Below are positions 31,577 through 43,398 of a stretch of DNA of 64,000 nucleotides, piece by piece; position 1 is the stretch's first letter, and every line of letters begins with the position of its first letter. The stretch spans positions 558,001 to 622,000 of the forward strand of contig NW_026570221.1 of NCBI RefSeq assembly GCF_019649055.1, read 5' to 3'. This DNA comes from Paramacrobiotus metropolitanus. Taxonomy: Eukaryota; Tardigrada; Eutardigrada; Parachela; Macrobiotidae. A program made the translations under genes and the position numbers. The notes beneath the pieces were generated by a model that was not told the DNA's origin, made no database searches, and saw nothing but the letters and a program-made list of their open reading frames with translations.

Positions 31577-31770
31577 CAGATCGACAAGAGTACACGGGTA
31601 CGAAGATAGTAGTCAATCCGTGCTCGCTTTAAAAGCTGTGGATATAGACATTGACGGTCTGATTCATCACGGACACGTCGTCGGCCTGGAAGAGAACGAC
31701 ACCACTCGGCCACGTTTGGTCGCTGATTTCGGTTGTCGTTAGCAGTAGGCGGTGCTATTGATCGTTTGCG
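31577..31770 (+). pseudogene. 5' fragment of an F-box family exon 1
   Basis: Reads SVLALKAVDIDIDGLIHHGHVVGLEENDT-RLVADFGC, close to the start of copy G, and the upstream flank (ACCATTAAATATCAC, GATCGACAA) also matches that of G. The start codon is lost (AGAGTACACGG in its place), and a stop follows the GC motif. No further exons follow. Confidence 0.7.
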
Positions 31771-32096
31771 CCTGTGCTGCGTTTTTTTTAAAATTGTTGA
31801 TACAAAATTTACAAAAATTGCGAATAAATTTGTGAATTAAATTTGCTGTGTGCTAGTCGCTCTTTGACTCACACTGACCGCCACATACAGCGGGCAGTGA
31901 CTCGGTCATCATCCTGCTAATCCAGCTATTGATGCTCTTATTATTTTATCAAAAATGATTTTATGTTTTTAATAAAATGTTTGCTGAATAAAGATCAGTA
32001 CATAGTGCGTTCCCCTCGAATTTACAGTGGACTGTCAGCGCCATAGTCCCTGCTCTTACAAGATTCCAGAATTTCGCATAGAGCTAACAGAAGAAC
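31771..32096. other. Intergenic, no supported feature
   Basis: AT-rich sequence between the F-box fragment and the giant foldback. Nothing recognised. Confidence 0.4.
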
Positions 32097-32340
32097 TACG
32101 CATGTGACCGGCAAAAATGTCCCCCCTGTCCCCCCGGACATTTTTGCCGTGTCCCCCCTGCCACCACCTCCAAAATGGTAACCCTTTGGTCAGAATGGTA
32201 ACTTGGGGGACCTACAACGGAAACCTGATTTTGAGCTCCAACGGTGACCTTTGAAAAACTGCCACCAGCGTTACCACAGCGTTACCGGTCCGGAACAGAT
32301 GAGGGACATCAAAAACCGTATAGACATTATTGCAAAAACG

Positions 32341-32765
32341 AAATTGCAGGTGTCCGGCATGGGGGACATTATTGCCGGAACGAAACTACTAGTGTCCGGC
32401 ATGGGGGACATTATTGCCGGAATGAAATTACAGGTGTCAGGCATGGGGGACATTATTACCGGAATGAAATTACAGGTGTCCGGCATGGGGGACATTATTG
32501 CCGGAATGAAATTACTAGTGTTCGGCATGGGGGACATTATTGCCGGAACGAAATTACAGATGACCGGCATGGGGGACATTATTGCCGGAACGAAAGTACT
32601 GGTGTCCGGCATGGGGGACATTATTGCCGGAATGAATTATTACTGGTGTCCGGCATGAGGGACATTATTGCCGGAACGAAATTACTAGTGTCCGGCATTG
32701 GGGACATTATTGCCGGAATGAAATTACTGGTGTCCGGCATGAGGGACATTATTGCCGGAATGGTA
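32341..32765. repeat. 42-bp tandem array, left arm
   Basis: About ten units of the form ATTATTGCCGGAACGAAATT-ACTAGTGTCCGGCATGGGGGAC, with small changes and one irregular unit near 32630. Confidence 0.9.
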
Positions 32766-34921
32766 AAAACGTGGTAAAAAAATCTTATAAAGAACGGTTG
32801 CCTGCGGTATTCGGCGACTGTACAGTGAGCTCGAAGAGAAGGCCACCCTCCACTTTGGCAGTGCCCTCAGTAAAATTGAAAAGGTCACGCTGGCTTGATT
32901 GAAATTCATGCATGTTAGGCATGATTCACAAGAAGTTAGGATGACAAACAATCCAGACTTATCACCATTAGACTACGGCCTCAAATAAACGGTTAAAAAA
33001 TTTTCGCATGGGAGGAAGGCTTGCGCTGTCCCCGGGGTTGAGCAGTATTTCTATGCATGCCAGCTCAAGTTTTGACCTCACTGGAACTCGAAACACGCCC
33101 TTAGTGTAAAAAATTTTAGTGCAAAAGATGCTGGAGACATCGGGCAACTATGTAAAAAATAAATAATTATTTAATTGTTGACGGCTTGCTTGTGGTAATT
33201 TTGTGAGAAAACGGCCCCAACTTGGCTGAGCAGGGCTGTGGTTGATATCGCGTTAATACCGTATATCACGTAAATTTCTTACCATTGTTTTATGAACAAA
33301 CAATGCCTTTGCTACAAAGGCAGTGTTTTGGCTATAGTTAGAATCTGCAATTTGTTGCTAGTGCTACAGCCTGTCGGGCTACACAAAATTGTAACTAAAT
33401 ATGCAAAATCAATAACGATTAGAACCCCGGCAGGTCTTTTAAAAAGCGGCGCATACACCCTATCTCAGCACTTTATTCTGTGGTTAAAAGTGATCTGAAA
33501 ATAATTAAACATTTTACTCAACTACGCTACAGGATTCCAAGGTTTTTGAGCCGACAAAAATCACCATCGCTCAAATCTACGTGGCGCAAGCGCATACGAA
33601 CTCAGCTTCGTTTTATAAGGAAACGAACGTTACACTGGTTTCTGCAGCTAATAAAATTGTACAGTACCGTAAAATAGGAATCCATCCAACGAATTTGAGC
33701 TGCTTATGGTTTTCCAGAAAACAAACCGAAATAAGGCCCGCCATTTAGGCGTATTTTTACGCCATATCTGAATTAAGACAAAGACAGCCAAATTTCTAAG
33801 GACACTTGTATCGTAATATGAAAACAGTTAACCTAATATAGGTGCAGCCCGGCAATTGTGTTAACTAACTTACAAAATATTGTTTCCTGCCATTTGTATT
33901 TTTGTTTTACATATACCTATGGTTACGGAAAATTTTAATGGGGAATGGGCCAGCTTAAAAAAACCGGCATTATTCAATATATCGGTAATAAGCCGAGAGG
34001 TGATCAAGGGTTGGGGGTGGTGGTCACTTTTTTATCGCTTATTACCTCCTTCCAAAGTATTCAGCAACCGATATCTTTAAGGGATTGTTTTTGGAAACTG
34101 TAGAGTGGCCAAAAACTCAAGGCGCCTTCAAAACAAATTCTCTCTCTCATAGACTTGTACCTACAGAGCTGTATGTTACAAGGTGCCCGCTAAAATATTA
34201 TTATGTCTTTGCCTAGCGCACAATTCAGAGTAACCGCCAATTGATATTTTTCTTGAATGAAGAACTGAATGCCTTGACCAACTTTAATGTCAACAGGGAT
34301 GTCTATTGCATAGACGGGAAGATAGAAGTGCCAGACTAAAGAAAAGAAGCCTTACAAAGCTATGGCAAAAAAAGTTATGCTTGCCTTTAAATTTTGTTGG
34401 AGCATAACATCAGGGGTTTATTCTGTAAATAAACAAGCTAGAGTTAGCATCCGGTACACTTTGAGTTTGTGTCACAAACGAAAATTTCTAATGTTTCGTC
34501 GCTGCTTGGCGGGAGTGCAAGTGAGGTAACCGTAAAATTATTCGACAGTGCGAAATTCAAATTTTAAAGGTCACACAAGAGTTGGGCGCATGGTGTGTTG
34601 TCAGGTGTATTACGTTGCACGCCTAGTTGGGACAGTCTTATCACTTTTGGGTTAGAGTGACCACGGAATTTTTGTCAAATTTTAAGTGGAAGGAAGGATT
34701 TTACGGTAGATGGGTCGTGCTGCATTTTTAAAAAGGTCTGCTCTGATTGTGATCTCACTGCAATTTGAAACATGGTCTCACCCTCGAATATTTAAGTGCA
34801 AATGTGCAATAGGTGCTGGACACATACTCTGTAGGACAAACAAGTAAAAGTTAAATAATTATTTATTTGTTGACGACTGGCCTACAGTAATTTATTGTAA
34901 AAACGGCACCAACCTGGCTGC

Positions 34922-34971
34922 ATATTGTACTAATTTAAAAAGTCCGGGGGCCTTTTAAATTAGTACAATAT
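34922..34971. repeat. 50-bp near-perfect palindrome inside the foldback element
   Basis: ATATTGTACTAATTTAAAA-G pairs with its complement around a CCGGGGG centre. Possible origin, cruciform or nested hairpin element. Confidence 0.75.
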
Positions 34972-35299
34972 CAAATAGATTCAATGTTTTCAAATTACAA
35001 TTCATGTTTATTTAGATAATGTAGCAGTATAATCATTTTTTCGGGCGTCGATTTAAGTACATCAGGCTTTCCAGCCGGTAGTGCTCGACGTGACCGATCA
35101 GTGCTCGCTGTGAAATCGGAGTCTAGGGTGCTTCGAACAAACCTTAGGTTCGAAAGTTGCAGATTCGTAAATTAAAGAAGTGCCGCTACCTCAAATATGA
35201 TCGTGTTAGGCAAGAGGTAAAATTCTCCTCTCCAATTTCCACTTATTAACGAATAAGGAAATCTCCTGCCAGGTACCTGACGTCAAACTTTGTCAATAA

Positions 35300-35725
35300 T
35301 GTCCCCATGCCGGACACCTGTAATTTTGTTCCGGCAATAATGTCCCCCATGCCGGACACCTGTAATTTTGTTCCGGCAATAATGTCCCCCATGCCGGACA
35401 CCTGTAATTTTGTTCCGGCAATAATGTCCCCCATGCCGGATACCTGTAATTTCGTTCCGGCAATAATGTCCCCCATGCCGGACAGTAGTAATTCCGTTCC
35501 GGCAATAATGTCCCCCATGCCGGACACTAGTAATTTCGTTCCGGCAATAATGTCCCCCATGCCGGACACTAGTAATTCCGTTCCGGCAATAATTTCCCCC
35601 ATGCCGGACACCTGTAATTTCATTCCGGCAATAATGTCCCCCATGCCGGACACTAGTAATTTCGTTACGGCAATAATGTCCCCCATGCCGGACACTAGTA
35701 ATTTCGTTTTTGCAATAATGTCTAT
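35300..35725. repeat. 42-bp tandem array, right arm
   Basis: Inverted counterpart of 32341-32765, about ten units. Confidence 0.9.
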
Positions 35726-36055
35726 ACGGTTTTTGATGTCCCTCATCTGTTCCGGACTGGTAACGCTGTGGTAACGCTGGTGGCAGTTTTTCAAAGGTCA
35801 CCGTTCGAGCTGAAAATCAGGTTTCCGTTTTAGGTCCCCCAAGTTACCATTCTGACCAAAGGGTTACCATTTTGGAGGTGGTGGCAGGGGGGACACGGCA
35901 AAAATGTCCGGGGGGACAGGGGGGACATACGCATCCGCTACGTAACTCGTGAAGATCCGTGCACATTAGGCGTCTTGTACTGTAATTCGGTATCTCGTGG
36001 CTGCCTCCGCGCCGCAGAGTTTACGGAACAAATTGTTTTAATACGCAGGTATCAG

Positions 36056-36890
36056 TAGTGATGGAAAAACTAAAATTATCCGACTAATTAGTCGGTTAAC
36101 TACGGTTAACCTGGCTAAAACTAAAACAATTAGTTTAACAATTTTAGGTAACTAAAAAAAATAGTCAAGAACTGTTAGCTGACTAAATGTTTTAACCGAG
36201 TCAGTTTTAGCTACCAAAACTTGATGGTTAACCGAGGTTAACCAGTTTTATTTATTGGTCTTTTTTTCAATGAAATTATGGCAAAATTACCGTATTTTGC
36301 TCAAGTACGGAACTGCATTCAACCTCCACCTGGTCGGACGGGTCTTTCGCAGTTGCAGAGGGCATATAGCAAGCGGCTGTATGCGTATACGGGCCGGGGC
36401 GGTTGACAGTGCGGCATTCAGCCTAACCGGCCTTCACAAGCTACCATTAACCACCGTCGTTACGGCCTGTTTTTATTAATTTTACTGTCGCAATTTATTT
36501 CCATAACATTAACGGGTAATTGTACGGGTAATGCTGTGAAATTTGTGACTTTATTGACTTGACTTCTGACTTTAAGCTCCAGCTTGTGTTTTACGGAAGG
36601 TTGGTAAATGCCGATACTTGAGTAGGCAACATTAGTATCGTGATCTGGGTACATAAAACCGTATGAATATAAAATCATATATGAAAAACACTTCAAATTA
36701 TAGTTGTCAGTTTCGGTTAACTTTGGTTAACCGACTAAGAATTTTAACCAAGCCACTTTTAGTTGCTATAAGTTTTAGCCAAGAAATAATAATTTGGTTG
36801 ACTAAAAGTTTTAACCAAGCCGATTTAGACGGCTAAAGCTTTTAACCAAGTTTTTAGTTAACCGAAATTAGTTTAGTTTTTCCATCACTA
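36056..36890. mobile_element. hAT-type non-autonomous element with exact 8-bp target duplication
   Basis: The tips are TAGTGATGGAAAAACTAAA at 36056 and its reverse complement ending at 36890. GGTATCAG lies at 36048-36055 and 36891-36898, the 8-bp duplication expected for hAT transposition. Subterminal zones are rich in GGTTAACC and AACTAAAA words in both orientations. The 36250-36700 centre is unique and non-coding. Confidence 0.9.
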
Positions 36891-37109
36891 GGTATCAGTG
36901 CTCTTCATTGGTATGTGTAACGTGTCGTTTCATTTGTAAAGGTCAGTTATTTGTTAATTTTTGCGTGTTTTTGTTGTTAATGTACTTGCGTTCGAAATGT
37001 ACGTACCATTTGCGAACGCGAGTTGTTTAAAAAGCACCGGAAGAAGCACATCGAGAGCATAGTATTTACAGAGCAGCGTCCATTCTGTTTTCTTGAATTT
37101 ATTACTGAT

Positions 37110-37351
37110 TTTGCTTGCCTTCCGTCGAGGGAACCACTCTCGCCAGGACGCCTTGCTCCGGGCGATTTCGTCTTTCAAACGTGCCGGAGCAGTGCGCCCT
37201 GCTACTACTGGGCTAAGTTGTAGTTGGGGACGCCTGGTGTGCTCCATTAAGCTGAGCAGGAGTTGCAGCCCTGTGTTATCAAGGTACTCGGTTAGGAGAT
37301 GCACTATCTTCGACGACGCCAGGAGTTACCTTTGACCGAAGCAGATATCGT
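37110..37351 (+). pseudogene. 3' half of an F-box family exon 1
   Basis: Reads SREPLSPGRLAPGDFVFQTC-CYYWAKL and, after stops, EQELQPCVIKVLG-EMHYLRRRQELPLTEADI ending at a preserved GTAAGT donor. This matches copy C (DPLQRELLPVRHFVIQKC-CYW; EMHYVRRPQKKPLTDEN). No other exon follows before copy D. Confidence 0.75.
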
Positions 37352-37485
37352 AAGTGAAATTCTTTGCAAAAGCGTCCTCGAGGATTTTAAGCTAGGCTGG
37401 AGTGCATATCAATTTCGTTCGGGGTGTTCGCTTCTCGCCAAGTCCGGCGTTACGGCTTTTAAAGGAATTGGTCTCGTGCCCGGTC

Positions 37486-38206
37486 CGCACCCGGACAACT
37501 GGGAATGTGACATTTCGCCGCACTCAAACTCGACGCGCGACTCTTCGCCGCGAACACATTTCGCCCCCGGACATTCAGTCGCTGGGACACTTCGGTTTGG
37601 AACACTATCCTTCGAGACATTTTACATTTGCGACATTTGACGCAAGACGTTGGCGGACAATTCGCCTTGGGAATTTTCGAACGATGCGACTAATCGCCGC
37701 AAAATAATTCACCGCGCTTAATTAATCCTTACTAGATTTTCAGTTTTTTAGACTTGTTCTTAGTTTTTTCTGGGTTTTCTTAGTCTTTCTTCGAATTTCT
37801 TTGGTCTTCTTAAGCTTTCTTAAATTTTCTTAGATTTCTTAGGTTTCTTGCTACGAAATTTCCTTGCGTCGAAGCGGATGTGAGGAGAGAAGCGGCTCAC
37901 GTACAGCGACAAAATCTTTCAAATCATTTCAACGTATTGCGCCGTGGTGCAGTGGTACTGCCTACGCGGATCTAACGACGTAGCCGGGGTTCGATTCCCC
38001 AATCAGCGCCTTTTTCAGGCGTTTCTCGGTTTCCCTCGGATTACGCCCTGCTGATTCGGCCATGCGACGGAAAGTCGCGCGGCGTTAATTCCTACGGACG
38101 GAATGCCCTGCGACGAAACGTCGGGCGGCGAGATGGCCTTGCAGTGAAATGTCTGCGACCAAACGGCTTGCGACCAGTTGTCCGCGGTGAAATGTCGCGG
38201 TGCCCT
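37486..38206. mobile_element. Array-type element, copy 2 (inverted relative to copy 1), with nested SINE
   Basis: Starts CGCACCCGGACA-TGGGA-TGTGACATTTCGCCGC and ends ATGTCGCGGTGCCCT, the same two tips as copy 1 but in the opposite orientation. GCCCGGTC at 37478-37485 and 38207-38214 is a candidate 8-bp target duplication. The middle holds TTTCTTAGG (CCTAAGAAA complement) repeats at 37740-37860, and a SINE inserted at 37879-38034. Confidence 0.7.
37879..38034 (+). repeat. tRNA-derived SINE, copy 1
   Basis: 156 bp, repeated at 57241-57396 with about 90 percent or more identity by eye. The tRNA-like part (37939-38010) has A box TGGTGCAGTGG, B box GGTTCGATTCC and a GCGCCG/CGGCGC-type acceptor. 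The anticodon stem CTACG/CGTAG encloses 12 bases, not 7, so it is not a standard tRNA. A conserved 60-bp leader (TGTGAGGAGAGAAGCGGCT) and a TTTTTCAG tail flank it. Confidence 0.7.
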
Positions 38207-38609
38207 GCCCGGTCACCTTGAAACTGTTGCAAGCAGCACGAGCCGTTTCGTTAACACGTTTCGCCGCAGCATCGTTGTAAACGTCCAACTGACCAATCTT
38301 AAGAACGCTACAAATAAGCAACGGTACGAGACTAGTGAGTACGCTGGCTGCAGCGTAACGAAGACGCGCCTTCCAGAAGCGGTTACGTTAGACTCAGTTA
38401 GAGTGCAAAGTAGTGTGAGCTGCTAGAGCTACGAGTATAGTTCTAACCGCAGACAAAAATTCTCATTTCACTCCATTATTTTAAATTTTCCGCAGCTTTC
38501 TGTTTACTTTGCTGTTTTTCCACTCTCTTTGCAGTGTTTAATATTGAAAACCTTGCCGTTGTCCATACCCCCAGCATAGTGTGTGTCTTTCTGGACAGAT
38601 TGATGAGAA

Positions 38610-40605
38610 ATGCACTTGTACGAGAATGCTGAGCGTGCGATGTACGCATGGAACGCTGTGGATGTAGAGGTTAGTGGTCTGCTGCAGCACAGCCACATCA
38701 TCGGCCTGGAAGAGAAGCCAGAGAACGACAACACTCCGTCGCACCTGATCGTCGACTTTGGTGGCCCGGTTGAACATTTCATGCTGGTGGAATCCGGGAC
38801 AGTTCTTGATTGCTCAAACTATCGAGGGAAGGAGCCACGCGAGGTCGTCACTGTGTGGGTGCTGCTGCACGATAGCCTGAATCGCTCCTGGAAGTGGTAT
38901 CCCGGGAAACTCTTGACATACCGCTTCAAGCAGCTGCACAATATGGCGCTGGTTGAAGTGATGATAGGCGGACAGTGTCGTCTCGAGCTGCTTCCCCACC
39001 GACAGATTCGAGAATCCTCAGGAGACGTTGTCAAGCCAGAACTCCTTCCAGTGGCTCATTTCGCAAGGCAGGCTCTCGATGTGCCTAACGGGAACTGGCC
39101 ACTGCTGTCGTCTGCAGACTCTGCATCGGAGTGGCTGATGGGCCAAGTTGAGCAGAAGCTGCACCTGCGCGTTCTCACAGTTCCCTGTCAAACAAAGCAC
39201 TATTTTCGACGACGACAGGTGCTACTTTTGACGAACTACGTTACGGTAAGAGTCATACCCTAGTGATTGCAGCTCTCTGTCCAAATATTTTGTTTGGCCA
39301 AATTTTTATCTGTGTCGAATACTCGCATGGTCATTCACTCTAACCGTAGACCTTTTATTCGAACGAAAAGAAAATTTCTACCTCAAATTACTGATGATAA
39401 GCTTCCGATTTCAGAAAAACAACGAGTTGCGGGCTGAGACAATTCGCAAGAAGCTGCGGAGTGTTGGCGAAGACTGTTTGGCTTTGCCACTGGAAGTTCT
39501 GAGGGAAGTCTTCCACTCCCTGGACACCATCGATCGACAGCGATGCCGTCGCACCTGCCAGCTGTGGGACGCCCTCCTCACGTCGCCGGAGCTGTGCCGA
39601 GAAGTGCATTTAACGGAGACACTGGCCAGTTCTTCGCTGCCCGCGCAGTGGAGTTCAGAATTTGTCCTGTACGCCTGTATCTTCAAACTCATCGGGCCCG
39701 TCACTCGCACCATGTGCTTCCGCGGCACAAGCTCTCAGAAGCTTCCCTGGAGGCTGCACGGCGAGGCGCTGGATCTTATTAGCAAAGCGTTGGCCGCCGC
39801 CGGCACACGACTCGATCGGTTCATTGTGTTCCAGCGCTCGATTCATGTCTCTTCATCCGGTATTTCTTCTGATCGATGGAATTTGAGCGTGTTTTGCACC
39901 AAGATCGCCGCGAGCGTGTCCAAGCTGTTGCCTAGCTGTGATCGTGTGATTTGGAAGGATTGTATCCTCACCGACAAGGAAGTTGCTCTCTTGATGAAGT
40001 TCCGCATTCCCGCTGCCGTCTTCACGCCGGGGCATGCCGATGCCGCCCACATTGCGGACCTGTTGGAGCAGCACCTGTATTGCGAAGGACAACCGTTGAA
40101 GGTGCGGCACATCACTCGCTTCTTTGCCGGTCATGTCGACGGCGCAACAACGGCCAGGAGAGTGATGCAGGTATGCATTGATGTGGCACTGAGTAGCATT
40201 TTGATCAATACTGTACTAGTATTGAGAAACAATCGCAATGTTTCTCACCTTTTTCCAATTTGAGGGTAGCAACACTTGAACAAGTCTCGAAATTTTGTTT
40301 GAAAATTTTTGTATATTATGACACTTTGAATTACTGCAACAATGTTTGGTGGTGTAGTGTTGAAACCGTCTTTAAATTTGTACGCGCTTTAACAAAGTGT
40401 GGTGTTGTTAACCGGATGAATCAACCTACAGATTCTGGAAGACTTCCAACACTGCGATCCACCTCCGTCGGCACATTACCGGGGGCGCCAGTGGAGTGCG
40501 GACCACGTGAACGAAGTTGATCTGACCAAAGTGAACCGGTTCTGCTTATACGCCTTGTCGCAGCACATGTCCAGCATCCAGAATGGCAGCCCACCCGCTG
40601 AGTAA
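38610..40605 (+). CDS. Tudor-like/F-box family protein, copy D (class II, three exons)
   Basis: Exons 38610-39245, 39415-40170 and 40432-40605 give about 521 aa. The start MHLYENAERAMYAWN is the family start. The N-terminal blocks are HSHIIGLEEKPEN-LIVDFGGP and VWVLLHDSLNRSWKWYPGKLL-ALVEVMIGGQCRLELLPHRQIR (Tudor/SH3-like, inferred). The F-box lies at about 234-277 (LPLEVLREVFHSLDTIDRQRCRRTCQLWDALLTSPEL). The C-terminal half keeps DRFIVFQRS, DRVIWKDCILT and FRIPAAVFTPGHADAAHI. The FERE motif at the start of exon 2 in the other copies is missing (KNNELRAET instead). The TAA at 40603 is followed in frame by SSHHSSVSSNGESEQEV and TGA at 40657, so the stop seems to have cut off an older tail. Confidence 0.83.
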
Positions 40606-42023
40606 TCCAGCCACCACAGCAGTGTTTCCAGTAACGGCGAGTCTGAGCAGGAAGTGTGAAATGGTAATGACTTAACAAAGATATAAATTTAGGTACACCC
40701 TTGAATTTAGTACACTAAGTTCTCCAGTGATGCATTATTGGTTAAGGAAGTTTTCATGCTATGCCTCTGTTATGATTCACATTGACGCCAAGTTGTAAGT
40801 GTCTGTTGCCACGTGCACGACACACGAGGCCCTTCGCTTAATTAATTTCTCATAGTAAGCCTGACTGTCTTCCACCGGTTTGAATCAATGTACTATTTTC
40901 TTAAATTTGAATGATATGACCCAGACAAATACGATTAAATACTGTACCATGGTATAATTATCATCAGACTTCGGTTATTTCATAAAGTTGTTTATTATAT
41001 GGGAGGCAGACTGGTCCGCTCTTTACACGTGCAGTTTTTATAAAATCGCCAGCAATTGCTAACCAGAATAATTATGTCTGATTTTATTCTTGTGATTTAA
41101 TAAACCAAGTACATATCTCTACGTCTACGGTATATAGATAGAGGTGCCTATAAGTACGTCTACGGCATACCCGATGAAACTGTACCTTCGTTATAATTTG
41201 CATTGGTATGTGTTAAATTGTGGTAGAGGTGAATTCTTACCTTTGACGTTGCTTTGTTAAAGGATTTGGCCCGGTACATAGCACTAAATTCGGGTACGTT
41301 GACGGGAATATTCGCTTGCGCGCACTTCCGAACACTATTTGGGTTGATTTTTGACATTGTGTACTGCGTCACTGACGTACGGACAACGGTACTCGTACTA
41401 GTACCATCCGTATTACCAGTGGTAGCCATTATTCCAGATTAAAAACTTTTCAAAATTGCTATCATCCTTCACGCCAATGTGAAGTATCTAATAATACTTT
41501 ATTAGATGTGTACAGTAAGACGACTGATGATAGACTAAATATAAAAGTGAGTAAACATACAGACGATCTCTCAGAGATATTGCAACGTTGTTAGGCTCAT
41601 ATTAAGTACTACAGTACTTAAAAGTACATACACTACAGTTGGTCACGGCGAGTTCGAGGGGTAGGGCTGAGGACAAGACTAGTGGATTTCCTACTTATTT
41701 ATGGGCATTGAGAAATCTATGGGTAAAAAATTCTAAAAAATTGTGGACCTTACCGAAATCCATGGGGTGTACTAACGGATGAAAATAAACGTTAATTATT
41801 TATTCGTATTTAAATAAATTTTGACGATTGTTGTTGGAACCACTTGCCAGATTGTAGATTGTAACTTCGTACTGCGTGCTTAAATTAAATCAGTTAAAAT
41901 TTAAAATAGTAGTAGGCCAAAGCCAGTGGACACTTTGGCTGTTCTTAAATCTGTGTTTCAAATGAAGAATGATTAAGACTTGTCATCATTGAAATCCCGC
42001 ATAATGTTACGGTCCTACCATAG
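40606..42023. other. Intergenic, no supported gene
   Basis: Apart from the untranslated tail relic of D (to 40659), I see only AT-rich sequence and two copies of an ACGTCTACGG-TAT word near 41120-41170. No exon 1 for the following remnant is present. Confidence 0.4.
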
Positions 42024-43108
42024 GTTCGTGTCTTTGAAAGAAAAGCAAATCATCCAGCAATTCAACCTGAGTTTCTCAAGGAAAACGAAAAGCTGCAGCG
42101 GAACGAGCAGCTGGGTATCGGGGAACGCGGTTTGGCGATGCCGTTTGAAGTGCTGAAGGAGATCGTCCACTCACTGGACACCGTGGAGCGACAGCGCTGC
42201 CGCCGCACCTGTCAGCTGTGGGAAGCCCTTCTCACGTCGGCGGAACTGTGCAGCGAGGTGCGAGCTTCGCGCGCGCGTCCTTCACGCCACAGACAGTGGG
42301 ATGGTGATTACCTCATGTACGCCTGATTCTTCAAGCACATCACGCTCTCCACCCGCACCATCAGTATTCGCAATGCTCCTGGGCCGGATGGCGTTAAGGG
42401 GAACATGGGCGGACTCGATGTAGTGCTGGAGGAACTGACGACGATGGTCTGCAAGGACAACGGCGTCCCTGCTGCACCAGCCGAAGCGAACGATCGTCAT
42501 CCGGCACTCGAGAACGGAGCCATGGAAACTGAATACGCTGGCGATAGCGATTGCTGCACTCCTGGCCCACTTGGAGTCGTGTTGGGATCAGCTGATTTTG
42601 ACAGTGAAGCAGTAGGTCCTCCGATCAGTCCTAATCCTCGTTTTACTAGGTACACACTCTTTCCAGCACGGAAACAGGTCTTTGCTTTGTTCGTTACTGT
42701 ACACATTTCTTCTGATTATAAGATATTGCAGTTATGTGCTGCTGCTGTTTCGGTTTTTCCTCTTATAGGATTCTGTTACTTTTCTTCACTGCTTTATTCC
42801 ATGAAATCGTAAAAGCCGAAATTGCAAATAAATAAATTTTCACCTGAGTCTTGCGGCGCTGGCAGCAATTACGACCGCCCCGATCTGCGGGAACGTAATC
42901 TAGTTTTGATCATGCAGCGAAAATCGAACGTGTACTGGTCGGCGTGGACGTGCGACAGTTGAAAAAGTTCTGCCTGTATGCCTTAGCGCGTTGCATGCGG
43001 TATTGGAATAAAGCGGCCGCGGATGACAGCGATTTGCTATCCAGTAATTCCGGCAGCGAGTCCAGCAACGACGCATTTTCGAAATTCGATTCCGATTCCG
43101 AAAAGTAA
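42024..43108 (+). pseudogene. F-box family remnant E (class II), no exon 1
   Basis: After a good acceptor (ACCATAG) at 42023 the frame reads VRVFERKANHP to the F-box MPFEVLKEIVHSLDTVERQRCRRTCQLWEALLTSAEL. It then meets an in-frame TGA at 42324, where the family has the Cys of YACIFKH. It continues as FFKHITLSTRTISIRNAPGPDGVKGNM before a frameshift near 42465. The last exon survives at about 42930-43108 (VDVRQLKKFCLYALARCM) with a full acidic tail (ADDSDLLSSNSGSESSND-DSDSEK). It is closest to remnant H (50833-51680), sharing the 3' flank too. Confidence 0.8.
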
Positions 43109-43398
43109 CTGGCGCCCGAATTATGTTTATTGTTGAATGATTTATGAGTGAAATGAGGTGTTCAGGTTTGGTTTTGTCTGATGGTGTGAGAAGACAAAAA
43201 CAAAATGGAGGGCAGGCGATGGTACTGGTGTCCATGCATAAAACCAAAAACCCGCTGAACAAAAATCTTATTTATTTAACAATTTTCAAAAAGCCTTTCA
43301 AATATTATGCGGGAAAAAGTGGAAAGCACGGACACTTACGTAAACCATCGCCTGTGCATAAAATTATAAAAAAAAGAGCAAGTTACATTCATGTAAAA

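Larger units (their letters stand above)
32104..35927. mobile_element. 3.8-kb giant foldback element with 42-bp hairpin arrays
   Basis: Arms of about 670 bp (32117-32770; 35285-35927) are inverted copies. The tips are ATGTCCCCCCTGTCCCCCCG, then CCACCACCTCCAAAATGG and TTACCACAGCGTTACC. Each arm continues as about ten 42-bp units in which GCCGGA and TCCGGC could pair, giving strings of small hairpins. TACGCAT occurs at 32097-32103 and 35928-35934, a possible target duplication. The 42-bp unit is a multiple of three, so long repetitive frames (GMGDIIAGTKLLVS) are open on both strands; I do not regard them as genes. The middle (32770-35280) has no recognised protein. It contains a diverged direct duplication (about 33015-33235 and 34690-34927). 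Confidence 0.75.

Noticed and set aside
32244-32777. Long repetitive frames (GMGDIIAGTKLLVS and CRNEITGVRHGGHY) in the 42-bp arrays on both strands, also at 35246-35801
   Set aside because: They are open only because the unit length is a multiple of three; same-length frames exist on both strands and there is no start context or family match.
32104-35927. Polinton/Maverick or viral insertion
   Set aside because: Large inverted repeats fit loosely, but the middle has no polymerase, integrase, protease or capsid frame and the element is too short.
37939-38010. tRNA gene
   Set aside because: A and B boxes are perfect, but the anticodon stem encloses 12 bases without a proper U33-anticodon layout, and the whole 156-bp unit is dispersed, so a SINE fits better.
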